Of a stretch of 6,705 nt of DNA, positions 1 through 5,716 are shown piece after piece. The stretch spans positions 5,167 to 11,871 of the forward strand of contig WRGV01000016.1 of the NCBI GenBank assembly GCA_009787035.1. The letters are read 5' to 3'. Each line of letters opens with the position of its first letter. Positions within the stretch are counted from its first letter, which is position 1. The DNA comes from Propionibacteriaceae bacterium (lineage in GTDB: Bacteria; Actinomycetota; Actinomycetes; Propionibacteriales; Propionibacteriaceae). The notes below the pieces were generated by a model. The model was not told where the DNA came from, did not search any database, and worked only from the letters and a program-made list of their open reading frames with translations. Position numbers and translations under genes: made by a program.

Positions 1-452
1 CCCATCAGCGATACCTGCTTGACGCGCTCGACGATGCGGGGCTCTTCGCGGACGGTCAGCGCGATGTTGGTCAGCGGGCCGGTGGGCACGAGCGTCAGCG
101 TCTTCGGCGGGCGGGCCATGATCTCGTCGATCAGGAACCGCACGGCGTGGCGCGGGTCGACGTCGCGGTCGGGCTGCGGCAGCACCGGACCCTCCAGGCC
201 CGAGGCGCCGTGGATGTCGGGCGCGACGATCTGGTCGCGCACCAGCGGGCGCGCCGCGCCCTGAGCCACCGGGACGTCCAGCCTTGCCAACGTGCAGATC
301 GACAGCGCGTTGCGCGTGACCTTGTCGATCGTCTGGTTGCCGGCGACGGTTGTGATGCCCACCAGATCGATGTCTGGATGCCCGGCCGCCAGCATCAGTG
401 CGATGGCGTCGTCGTGCCCCGGATCGCAGTCGAGGATGATCGATTCCGGCAT
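1..452 (-). CDS. Nucleoside hydrolase (inosine/uridine-preferring family), N-terminal part
   Basis: This is the first 150 codons of a calcium-dependent ribonucleoside hydrolase, which splits the N-glycosidic bond of nucleosides into ribose and base in purine/pyrimidine salvage. What shows it: an N-terminal D8-C-D10-P-G-H-D14-D15 motif matching the family's DxDPGxDDAxA calcium/ribose site, N39 in a VAGN block, an H81-G-A-S-G-L block, and T-G-P-L-T-N at 124-129. The family is usually about 300-330 residues, so roughly the C-terminal half lies beyond the window edge; the reading frame is still open at position 1. The ATG at 452-450 shares one base with the TGA of the upstream small membrane gene (TGATG), implying translational coupling. 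It is the last visible gene of the HAD / small membrane protein / hydrolase set. Family assignment is firm; the preferred nucleoside cannot be told. Confidence 0.93.
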   Translation of the reverse strand, partial: MPESIILDCDPGHDDAIALMLAAGHPDIDLVGITTVAGNQTIDKVTRNALSICTLARLDVPVAQGAARPLVRDQIVAPDIHGASGLEGPVLPQPDRDVDPRHAVRFLIDEIMARPPKTLTLVPTGPLTNIALTVREEPRIVERVKQVSLM

Positions 453-586
453 CAACGCTCCAGACCGGCCATGAGGCGGCGGTGCTTGAACGCGAGGGCG
501 GTGACCGCCACCGCCGTCCCCGCCAACGAGCAGAACAGCGTGGCGAACGTGATGGCCTCGGGCCAGCCCATGCGAGAACGCGTCAT
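452..586 (-). CDS. Small single-span membrane protein (44 aa), unknown function
   Basis: A 44-residue ORF between the HAD hydrolase and the nucleoside hydrolase. It has a short basic N-terminus (MTRSR), a hydrophobic segment at about residues 11-33 rich in Ala, Val, Leu and Thr, and a basic tail beginning KHRR at 34-37, so it should be a single-pass inner-membrane peptide. The ATG at 586 leaves 10 bases after the HAD stop, and its TGA overlaps the next ATG by one base. That tight spacing is the main evidence that it is a real gene rather than a spacer. A longer in-frame start at 640 would overlap the HAD gene and is less likely. I recognise no family. It may anchor or pair with one of the neighbouring enzymes, but that is only inference. 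Confidence 0.6.
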   Translation of the reverse strand: MTRSRMGWPEAITFATLFCSLAGTAVAVTALAFKHRRLMAGLER

Positions 587-596
587 GTCTGCCAGC

Positions 597-1283
597 CTAG
601 CCCGCCGCCGGCGGGTCGGCCGGAACCCGCCCCAGCACACACCGCACGGCGTCCACCAGCGAATTGCACACCGGGAAGCCGCTGCCGACGAACCGATGCG
701 GCGCCGTATCGCCGGTGCCGACCAACACCGCGCGTGCCCCGGCCCGGCAGGCCGCCTCGGCGTCGTCGAGCATGTCGCCGATCATGACCATGTCGGCCGT
801 GGGCACACCCACCTGCTGCGACAGACCACGGATCAGCGTCGCCTTGACGAAGGGCTGGCTCAGGTCGTAGTCGCAAGCGCAGCCCACAATGCTGTCGAAA
901 CACGCGGCCACGCCCAGCGCAGCGGCGTGCGAGCGCACCTCATCCTGCGGGTGCATCGAGACGATCGATTGGGACACCCCAGCGTCGCGCACCAGCTGCA
1001 GCGCTTCGCGTGCGTCCGGCGCCAGCCCGACATCGTCCAACCCTGCCAGGTAGGCGCGCAACCAGGTTCGTCCCTCCGTCGCCAACTCGTCGGGGCTCAG
1101 ATCGCGTCCCACCAGCCGCTGGATCGCCAGGCTGATCGGACGATCGGACACCTCGCGCCAACGCTCGACACTGATCGACACCGGCAGCCCGACCGCGGCC
1201 AGCGCGACCTCCTCCGCGCGCGCCGTCAGCGCCGTGTCGGCCAGCAGCGTGCCGTTCCAATCCCACATGACATGCCTGATCAC
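597..1283 (-). CDS. HAD-superfamily hydrolase (phosphoglycolate-phosphatase-like)
   Basis: A soluble haloacid-dehalogenase-type hydrolase of 228 residues if the GTG at 1283 is used. HAD motifs appear in order: motif I W-D8-W-N10-G-T at the very N-terminus, motif II serine S109 (SIVSMHP), motif III lysine K147 (FVKATLI), and motif IV G169-D170-M-L-D173-D174. An alpha-helical cap of roughly residues 16-90 fits a C1-type cap. The second motif I acid, normally Asp and the general acid/base in phosphatases, is Asn10. Substrate unknown; proximity to a nucleoside hydrolase hints at nucleotide or sugar-phosphate salvage. The GTG start is preferred because the protein then begins M-I-R-H-V-M-W-D-W-N, as in related HADs; an ATG at 1334 would add 17 residues derived from the inserted segment, and an ATG at 1268 is also possible. 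The first 70 bases of the coding region lie inside the 93-bp direct repeat. Confidence 0.88.
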   Translation of the reverse strand: MIRHVMWDWNGTLLADTALTARAEEVALAAVGLPVSISVERWREVSDRPISLAIQRLVGRDLSPDELATEGRTWLRAYLAGLDDVGLAPDAREALQLVRDAGVSQSIVSMHPQDEVRSHAAALGVAACFDSIVGCACDYDLSQPFVKATLIRGLSQQVGVPTADMVMIGDMLDDAEAACRAGARAVLVGTGDTAPHRFVGSGFPVCNSLVDAVRCVLGRVPADPPAAG

Positions 1284-1306
1284 CCGATCAAGCCTGCCAC
1301 ATCGCG
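1214..1306. repeat. 93-bp direct repeat, copy A (joined to intact HAD gene)
   Basis: This segment matches 5862-5954 in the same orientation with a constant offset of 4648 bases. Only three positions differ: 1247 g/a, 1248 c/t and 1287 a/g. It covers the first codons of the HAD hydrolase (start region about 1283) plus 23 bases upstream. Homology stops abruptly on both sides. At 1275-1292 it contains an imperfect inverted repeat, CCTGATC-ACCC-GATCAAG, which spans the GTG start. It marks one end of the inserted bacteriocin island. Confidence 0.96.
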
Positions 1307-1429
1307 CAGCACCCAAGATCTCACTGTCCGGCACCGACAGGCCAACGCAAACTCAATCCCAGACTGGCTCCGCATCTCGCCCTCAACGTTCCCGCACCGT
1401 CAGTGCACCAAGCCCGAAGCACACCGCAC

Positions 1430-2056
1430 TCAGCATTCACCTCTCTCCAGCCCGATCAGTGTGCCGCACTCCAAGCCACCGACAGGCCAATCATGCGCCA
1501 CCACCACCGCCAGACCGCTGCGGCTCCACATCCGGATATCCTCGCACAGCCTCATCACGCTCGCGCCATCCAGCCCCTGAAACGGTTCATCCAGGATCCA
1601 CACGCTCTGACGCACAGGCCAACACATGAACAGCCAAAGCTTGCGTAAGCTTCCAGCAGAGAGGTTCTTCGCCCGCTCTCTGACCCAATCACTCAACTCG
1701 TATCGTTCGACCCAGTCCATAGCGGCCGCTCGCTCCCAGCCACGCAACGCACACGTCAAGTTCACGTGATCCAACACACTCATCTCAGGGAAGGCAGACA
1801 CACTGCTCCGACACACCGTTCGGCGAGTCATAGCAGCCCTGGAACCAGCCGGCAATCCGTCCACATAAACGCACCCCGCCATAGGCTCAAGATACCCACT
1901 GCAGAGCTCAACCAACGTTGACTTCCCCGCCCCATTCGGCCCATCCAGCCGGACAACTCCCGGCCCAGCAACATCCGCAGAAACCCCCTCAAATACGGGC
2001 CTATTCTCCACCCACCCTCCAGTCACATCCTCTAGAACCAGTGACCCACAACTCAC
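1430..2056 (-). CDS. ABC transporter ATPase of the bacteriocin cluster
   Basis: A 208-residue ABC nucleotide-binding protein expected to power export of, or self-protection against, the bacteriocin together with the upstream membrane protein; single-domain ATPases of about this size occur in AS-48-type clusters. Walker A is G39-P-N-G-A-G-K45-S-T, Walker B is V152-W-I-L-D-E157, the D-loop is GLD at 161-163 and the switch histidine is H188. The signature motif is degenerate (LSAGS at 132-136 instead of LSGGQ), and the Q-loop region around 83-92 shows no glutamine. The GTG start at 2056 overlaps the permease TGA as GTGA, with a GGAGGA ribosome site only about 4 bases away; an in-frame ATG at 2089 is an alternative. 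The overlap indicates coupled translation with the permease. Confidence 0.9.
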   Translation of the reverse strand: MSCGSLVLEDVTGGWVENRPVFEGVSADVAGPGVVRLDGPNGAGKSTLVELCSGYLEPMAGCVYVDGLPAGSRAAMTRRTVCRSSVSAFPEMSVLDHVNLTCALRGWERAAAMDWVERYELSDWVRERAKNLSAGSLRKLWLFMCWPVRQSVWILDEPFQGLDGASVMRLCEDIRMWSRSGLAVVVAHDWPVGGLECGTLIGLERGEC

Positions 2057-3576
2057 GATTCCTCCATCACCCAAATCACCCGAATCCACCTACAACACAC
2101 CCAATACGCACACAGAACTTCCAACACCAGCCACGCACTTAACCCCACGACAGACCACCAGTCGTACGCGAAGTACACAGCGACCGCCATTGCCCCGCCA
2201 AACAGGACAAACGAAATAACCGCAACGAGCGGATCGTCGACCACGCTCCCACCGGGTGACTCAACCGGCCTAATGAGCCCCTCCCCCAACAACCCAGACA
2301 CAGCGCACACCACTGGTGCCTCAAGCGCCAAAACTCCAGCGATCGGCATCTTCAACACAAACAGCACGATGCACAGTAAGCACGAACCCGGCACCATCAC
2401 CATGATCGCTCCAGCAGTCTCAGCCACAGCAACCACGCGCACTGACCCCATGGATTCCGCAAGCCACCGAAGTCGTCCTCGATTTGCATGTATCCCAATC
2501 CCAAGAAGCACGCTATCCATCATTCCAAGAACAGCCATGGCATCAGCTGCGATCACTACTTGAGTCGTTAGCAGACCCCCCATCACGCCTCCGCCAATCA
2601 GCCACCCACTCAACCCACTCGGCAATAGAAGCACAACCGCCAATCCGCGCCAATAAGACATCGCAACTTGTGACCGACGCATCTGACTCAGCACAGCTCG
2701 ACCAGCGCTTGGCAATGTTCTCCCAGCGACCGCCCTGCACGGTGACATTAACCCTCGCGCCCCCCGCGCCATGCCATCAAAGAGCCCAAGCTCATCCCGT
2801 CCAAGCAGTCTGACCGCACTCACAGCCAACACACCCGTCAGGAACACCAGGCAAACTAGGCCGGCAACGAGAACCGCCGTCGACATAGACCACACACCAT
2901 CAAAACCGCGCCCCGACCAAGCACCTGCAACAATGCCGCCGATAAACCCCATCGGAGACAATATCACCCATAGCCAGGCCGGCCGACTCGAACCCTTCAT
3001 ACATGCGACGCAGCCAACACTGAACGGAAGGATCAAAGCACATAGCCAGGCCATAACCCAGACTGAAATCGTAGACCATGCCCCCCAAACTACACCGCCC
3101 ACCGACACGAACGAACCTACCAGACTTAGCGTAACCACCCAGCCAGGAATCAGGGTCATCCCCAGCCACACAATCAGATATCGACTTGGACTCACATCCA
3201 TTGCCCTCAACACACTGAGTCTCCCTTGTAGATCCCTCAGCTTCGGCGCCATCTGCGCGATGCGAAACGACTCACCCACAGCAATGTATCCCAATCCGCA
3301 TGCCAGAACGACTGATACCCCTGCCAGGCCTCCTTGAGCACCCCACCTCAGCAAAAGTAACCAGAGCACCCGGAATATCCCGGCCGCACCAACGCCCGCC
3401 AGAACAATAGCAAGAACGAAGATCCTTCGGAGCGCAGAGACGGAGACCGGCAGCCTGTAGTTGAGCCTAATCTCCCAAATGAACAAATTCACCAGCGTTC
3501 GGAGTTCACGTTCTCTATTCCGCACCAACTCGCCTCGCAGCAAAGTATCCTCAGTCACATTCCGCACAACCCGCAC
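2053..3576 (-). CDS. Large multi-pass membrane protein, probable ABC permease / bacteriocin maturation-export protein
   Basis: A 507-residue protein with about 12 hydrophobic segments in two halves. The first six lie at roughly residues 51-72, 83-103, 132-158, 162-190, 199-217 and 228-256. A charged, mostly hydrophilic linker at about 258-315 follows, then about six more to the C-terminus. The N-terminal 50 residues are hydrophilic and rich in Arg and Glu. Translational coupling to the ABC ATPase makes a permease role the best guess. AS-48-type clusters also encode one large membrane protein of about this size, of uncertain role in maturation or export, so it could be that counterpart. I could not identify a signature motif. 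The GTG at 3576 is chosen because GAGAGG lies 6-7 bases upstream and it follows the previous stop by 10 bases. Its coding strand is unusually G/T-rich. Confidence 0.75.
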   Translation of the reverse strand: MRVVRNVTEDTLLRGELVRNRERELRTLVNLFIWEIRLNYRLPVSVSALRRIFVLAIVLAGVGAAGIFRVLWLLLLRWGAQGGLAGVSVVLACGLGYIAVGESFRIAQMAPKLRDLQGRLSVLRAMDVSPSRYLIVWLGMTLIPGWVVTLSLVGSFVSVGGVVWGAWSTISVWVMAWLCALILPFSVGCVACMKGSSRPAWLWVILSPMGFIGGIVAGAWSGRGFDGVWSMSTAVLVAGLVCLVFLTGVLAVSAVRLLGRDELGLFDGMARGARGLMSPCRAVAGRTLPSAGRAVLSQMRRSQVAMSYWRGLAVVLLLPSGLSGWLIGGGVMGGLLTTQVVIAADAMAVLGMMDSVLLGIGIHANRGRLRWLAESMGSVRVVAVAETAGAIMVMVPGSCLLCIVLFVLKMPIAGVLALEAPVVCAVSGLLGEGLIRPVESPGGSVVDDPLVAVISFVLFGGAMAVAVYFAYDWWSVVGLSAWLVLEVLCAYWVCCRWIRVIWVMEES

Positions 3577-3586
3577 GCACCGCCTC

Positions 3587-4039
3587 TCAACTCAGGAACG
3601 GATTTGACTCTGCGTTCCGACCAGAGTCTTCGGACATGTGTCCCGCGGCCGAATCGCCGACGGCCCCACTCTTCGATCGAACCAACGCGGATATCGACAT
3701 CAGAAAGACCGTGATGGCAATCACGCAGACCCCAACGCACATCACACGAGACACGTGCGTCCCCAGCAACGTACTACCCCCAACCCCCCCCAACACCATC
3801 ATGATCACTGCCCCTACACAACTCGCACCCAAAGCAATCACCCTTCTCAACCAACAGAGCAAACCAAGCACGATACACAGAATCACACCTAGTAACCCTG
3901 CTATTCCAGCCATTTGCGCGAATGTGTGGGCGACCCCATCAGAACTAGTATCCTGCCAGATGATCAGGGCACTCAGGCCCCATAACAAGGCGAGCAAGAA
4001 AAACCCACATGCCAACCAATGACTACTTCGCCGTGCCAT
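3587..4039 (-). CDS. Four-span membrane protein (150 aa), candidate bacteriocin immunity or accessory protein
   Basis: An unrecognised membrane protein. Hydrophobic segments are visible at about residues 9-28, 41-65, 68-88 and 97-120, with basic residues at the N-terminus (MARRSS) and at the loop near 66-67 (RR). A hydrophilic, Ser/Gly-rich tail of about 30 residues ends in NPFLS and probably lies in the cytoplasm. The ATG at 4039 comes 7 bases after the stop of the upstream gene with only a weak AGG site, suggesting coupled translation. Location between the DUF95 gene and the transporter genes implies a job in export or self-immunity, but there is no motif to prove it. It is considerably longer than the roughly 50-residue cationic immunity peptides of several known circular-bacteriocin clusters. 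Confidence 0.75.
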   Translation of the reverse strand: MARRSSHWLACGFFLLALLWGLSALIIWQDTSSDGVAHTFAQMAGIAGLLGVILCIVLGLLCWLRRVIALGASCVGAVIMMVLGGVGGSTLLGTHVSRVMCVGVCVIAITVFLMSISALVRSKSGAVGDSAAGHMSEDSGRNAESNPFLS

Positions 4040-4046
4040 GTTCGAC

Positions 4047-4613
4047 CTACACTAGGCTTGCTACCAGAGCGAGGGCTCCAGCTGACAGCATGCCGATATT
4101 CGCGCGGCGTCGCCCTGATGTTCGACGGATCTGCGCCCGAACGGCAACTGCGCCGGTGATGGCCAGTACGAGCGGAATCACGAAGATACCATGCTCTACC
4201 GACCAAACTGAATATCCAAGAATCAGACGGATGCACGATGCACAGGTTACGTTCACGATGACCGTGATGAACACCCAGCTACTCTGCCACCAACTGCGTC
4301 CATCGACCAACATTATTTTGGATTTCTTCTCCAGCCATCGAACGATGAGGAGTATCACCAATAGAAATGCGCATCTTAGGAGACCACCAAGGAACGCGCC
4401 AACCGACACGGCGCCTCGCATGAGGTCAGGATCATTCAGCTGGCCCGCAAACACGTCCCCTGCCTGCGCAACGAGGGCCGGAACTGACCGATGGACCGCC
4501 ATCATCATGAGTAGCGCATTGATGACGAATCCGAAAAGACACGGCCATACACCCGTGGCGGTGTACTCGAACCGCGACGTCGCAGCCTGGCCATGATGAT
4601 TCACCTCGACCAT
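4047..4613 (-). CDS. Five-span membrane protein (188 aa), bacteriocin cluster accessory
   Basis: Begins with about 20 hydrophilic residues (MVEVNHHGQ) and then has five hydrophobic segments at roughly 22-41, 68-92, 107-133, 140-161 and 172-188. The loop between segments 2 and 3 is charged (EKKSK) and a basic cluster (RRTSGRRR) precedes the last segment. The layout of an N-terminal tail plus five spans recalls Yip1-type proteins, but I see no diagnostic motif and do not assign that family. The ATG at 4613 is chosen because AGGAAGG sits at 4624-4630, 10 bases upstream; in-frame ATGs at 4643 and 4748 lack such a site, and the latter would overlap the previous gene. The 76-base gap before it is the longest inside the bacteriocin gene set and contains a short inverted repeat. 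Confidence 0.75.
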   Translation of the reverse strand: MVEVNHHGQAATSRFEYTATGVWPCLFGFVINALLMMMAVHRSVPALVAQAGDVFAGQLNDPDLMRGAVSVGAFLGGLLRCAFLLVILLIVRWLEKKSKIMLVDGRSWWQSSWVFITVIVNVTCASCIRLILGYSVWSVEHGIFVIPLVLAITGAVAVRAQIRRTSGRRRANIGMLSAGALALVASLV

Positions 4614-4634
4614 CGCCGTTCTACCTTCCTGATC

Positions 4635-4649
4635 ATTTCTCATAGAAAT
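4635..4649. repeat. Short perfect inverted repeat ahead of the 188-aa membrane gene
   Basis: ATTTCT-CAT-AGAAAT has 6-bp arms and a 3-base spacer, ending 4 bases before the AGGAAGG ribosome site of the next gene in transcription direction. It is A/T-rich, so a hairpin would be weak. It could be a processing or regulatory site or simply chance. Confidence 0.35.
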
Positions 4650-4689
4650 CTGCCACATTACGTTAATTGGATGCGCGGCACCGTGATGC

Positions 4690-5277
4690 TCACCGGAGGG
4701 ACAGAAAACCTTCCGTGACAGCCCCAACGCACAGGAATACAAGCGCACATGCGAAGTACGTCAGTGCCGCGCCGGCGGCAGTGTAGTAGGACGCAAATCC
4801 ATTTGATTGCCGGCGCCTCCGGCGCAACAAGAGATCAAGAATCGGATACACTCCCCCCATTGCCGCCATCGTGAAGCCTGCGAATTCAAACACTGAATAC
4901 TGCCACGTCGTGGCCACGACCGTCGCCACGCCACTATCGTGGATTGCCAACGAAATTGCCATGCCCATGTAGGCCCCGACAGTGAAGCACCCCAGCACTG
5001 TGGTTAACCCTCCTGTGACTACCCCGGAGAATAGAAGCATGGCGACCGACGCGTTTCGAAGCAAGATCCCAGTCCGACTGTGCGGGATGAGACCGGGGAT
5101 ACCCTGCGATGAGGCACCGTTGACAAACCAGTCAGGATTAGTCAAAAGACCAATGACCACAGCCGTACCAACCAGCAAAACGGCAGTGAGTGCGAACGCA
5201 ATCACATTCACGGCAGCGCTATGCGCGCGTTCGCACCCAATGTCGTTCTTGTCGACGGTCTGTTGGAACACGGCCAT
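4690..5277 (-). CDS. SpoIIM/DUF95-family membrane protein of the bacteriocin cluster
   Basis: A 195-residue integral membrane protein. DUF95 (stage II sporulation protein M-like) proteins are a hallmark of circular-bacteriocin clusters, where they are needed for maturation, secretion or immunity. Evidence here: hydrophobic segments at about 21-46, 76-96, 97-113, 117-148 and 165-188; a conserved-looking R-N75 ahead of the second segment; a G-rich turn followed by G-A-Y-M-G-M at 101-106; and Q127-Y-S-V-F-E131-F-A-G, matching the family's 'H/Q-G-V-x-E-L' helix. An RRRRR run at 152-156 marks a cytoplasmic loop. It follows the precursor by 20 bases. No Shine-Dalgarno sequence is visible before the ATG at 5277, unlike the precursor, which may lower its output relative to the bacteriocin. 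The family call rests on my reading of the motif pattern. Confidence 0.8.
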   Translation of the reverse strand: MAVFQQTVDKNDIGCERAHSAAVNVIAFALTAVLLVGTAVVIGLLTNPDWFVNGASSQGIPGLIPHSRTGILLRNASVAMLLFSGVVTGGLTTVLGCFTVGAYMGMAISLAIHDSGVATVVATTWQYSVFEFAGFTMAAMGGVYPILDLLLRRRRRQSNGFASYYTAAGAALTYFACALVFLCVGAVTEGFLSLR

Positions 5278-5297
5278 CTCAGGAGATCAACTGCACT

Positions 5298-5564
5298 CTA
5301 GGCGACGGCCATGGTCGCGAGCCTCTTCGCCAACAGGCCTCGCACGGTGGCGATGATGGCACCGCCGATGCCCAGACCGAAGACGATGCCGACCACCGTC
5401 AGGGCCCATCCGCCGACTTGGATCGCGGTCACGATCTGGCTGGCCGCAGCCGCCGAGATCGCCAAGCAACCGGCGATCCATGAAGCGGCACCAATTCCGA
5501 TGAACAGCGCTGCCGCGGCGATGGCGATAGCAAGCACTGATCGGATGTTCTGCTGCTTCGTCAT
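5298..5564 (-). CDS. Circular bacteriocin precursor (AS-48/uberolysin/circularin-type)
   Basis: An 88-residue, almost entirely hydrophobic and Ala/Ile/Gly-rich peptide. Such precursors lose a leader and are joined N- to C-terminus into a ring of helices that permeabilises target membranes. The leader carries K3 and R8 and then a hydrophobic run to about residue 32. The core shows S42-Q-I-V-T-A-I-Q-V-G-G-W53, resembling the AS-48 'VVEAGGW' and uberolysin 'KKVVDAID' regions. A Gly/Ile-rich stretch at 57-72 and a cationic helix with R75, K80 and R81 follow, ending in small hydrophobic residues (AVA). By analogy the mature ring could start at L34 (55 residues) or a few residues earlier; known members are about 58-70 residues, so the cut site is uncertain. 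GGAAAGGA at 5573-5580 is a strong ribosome site 8 bases before the ATG. DUF95 and ABC genes downstream support the call. Confidence 0.85.
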   Translation of the reverse strand: MTKQQNIRSVLAIAIAAAALFIGIGAASWIAGCLAISAAAASQIVTAIQVGGWALTVVGIVFGLGIGGAIIATVRGLLAKRLATMAVA

Positions 5565-5572
5565 GTGATTCG

Positions 5573-5580
5573 TCCTTTCC
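5573..5580 (-). promoter_or_regulatory. Strong ribosome binding site of the bacteriocin precursor
   Basis: GGAAAGGA on the minus strand, 8 bases before the ATG at 5564. It fixes the start of the precursor gene; the in-frame open reading extends far upstream to 5858, but only this ATG has such a site. Confidence 0.8.
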
Positions 5581-5584
5581 GAGA

Positions 5585-5604
5585 CTCCGGACGTACGCCC
5601 GGAG
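5585..5604. promoter_or_regulatory. Leader stem-loop next to the bacteriocin ribosome site
   Basis: CTCCGG at 5585-5590 pairs with CCGGAG at 5599-5604 around an 8-base loop that itself contains ACGT/GTAC. In the minus-strand transcript the stem ends 4 bases before the GGAAAGGA site. It could stabilise the mRNA or tune initiation. No T-run follows, so it does not look like a terminator. Confidence 0.55.
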
Positions 5605-5618
5605 GCACTTTGACGAGC

Positions 5619-5661
5619 CCGAGGAGACAGCCAGCAACTGGACAGGCTGCTGGCTCTCCGG
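5619..5661. promoter_or_regulatory. Long stem-loop in the predicted bacteriocin mRNA leader
   Basis: A perfect 8-bp stem (AGCCAGCA 5629-5636 with TGCTGGCT 5648-5655) and an 11-base loop. After a 2-base bulge at 5627-5628 it extends by GAG (5624-5626)/CTC (5656-5658), then CCG (5619-5621)/CGG (5659-5661) after a further 2-base bulge. It begins only about 6 bases after the predicted transcription start, a position typical of mRNA-protecting 5' hairpins. There is no adjacent T-run on either strand. Confidence 0.6.
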
Positions 5662-5673
5662 ACCCATGCAAAG

Positions 5674-5701
5674 AGCGTAGGACCCGTCCAGCACATGTCA
5701 A
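5674..5701 (-). promoter_or_regulatory. Predicted promoter of the bacteriocin operon
   Basis: On the minus strand a perfect -35 TTGACA (5701-5696) is followed after 16 bases by TACGCT (5679-5674), a fair -10 box of the TAnnnT form. Transcription would start at about 5667, giving a leader of roughly 100 bases before the precursor ATG at 5564. It lies upstream of the whole cluster and in its direction. Confidence 0.7.
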
Positions 5702-5716
5702 GGGATGGTGCCGATA

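Noticed and set aside
1324..1340. CTGTC/GACAG stem considered as a terminator after the bacteriocin operon
   Set aside because: Only five base pairs with a 7-base loop and no T-run on either side.
1280..1375. 31-codon basic ORF between the ATPase and the HAD gene, considered as a small immunity gene
   Set aside because: Half of it comes from the duplicated HAD leader, it has no hydrophobic segment and no convincing ribosome site.
147..1580. Long plus-strand open frame of 477 codons
   Set aside because: It runs antisense to the nucleoside hydrolase, HAD and ATPase genes, which have clear motifs; the Arg/His/Gln-rich translation is typical of the reverse strand of high-GC genes.
4009..4596. 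195-codon plus-strand frame opposite the 188-aa membrane gene
   Set aside because: Antisense shadow; the minus-strand frame has a strong ribosome site, five membrane spans and operon spacing.
5287..5667. Frame with an ATG at the predicted bacteriocin transcription start, a possible leaderless leader peptide
   Set aside because: It continues out of frame through the whole precursor gene with Arg/His-rich shadow-like sequence; the ATG position is probably coincidence.
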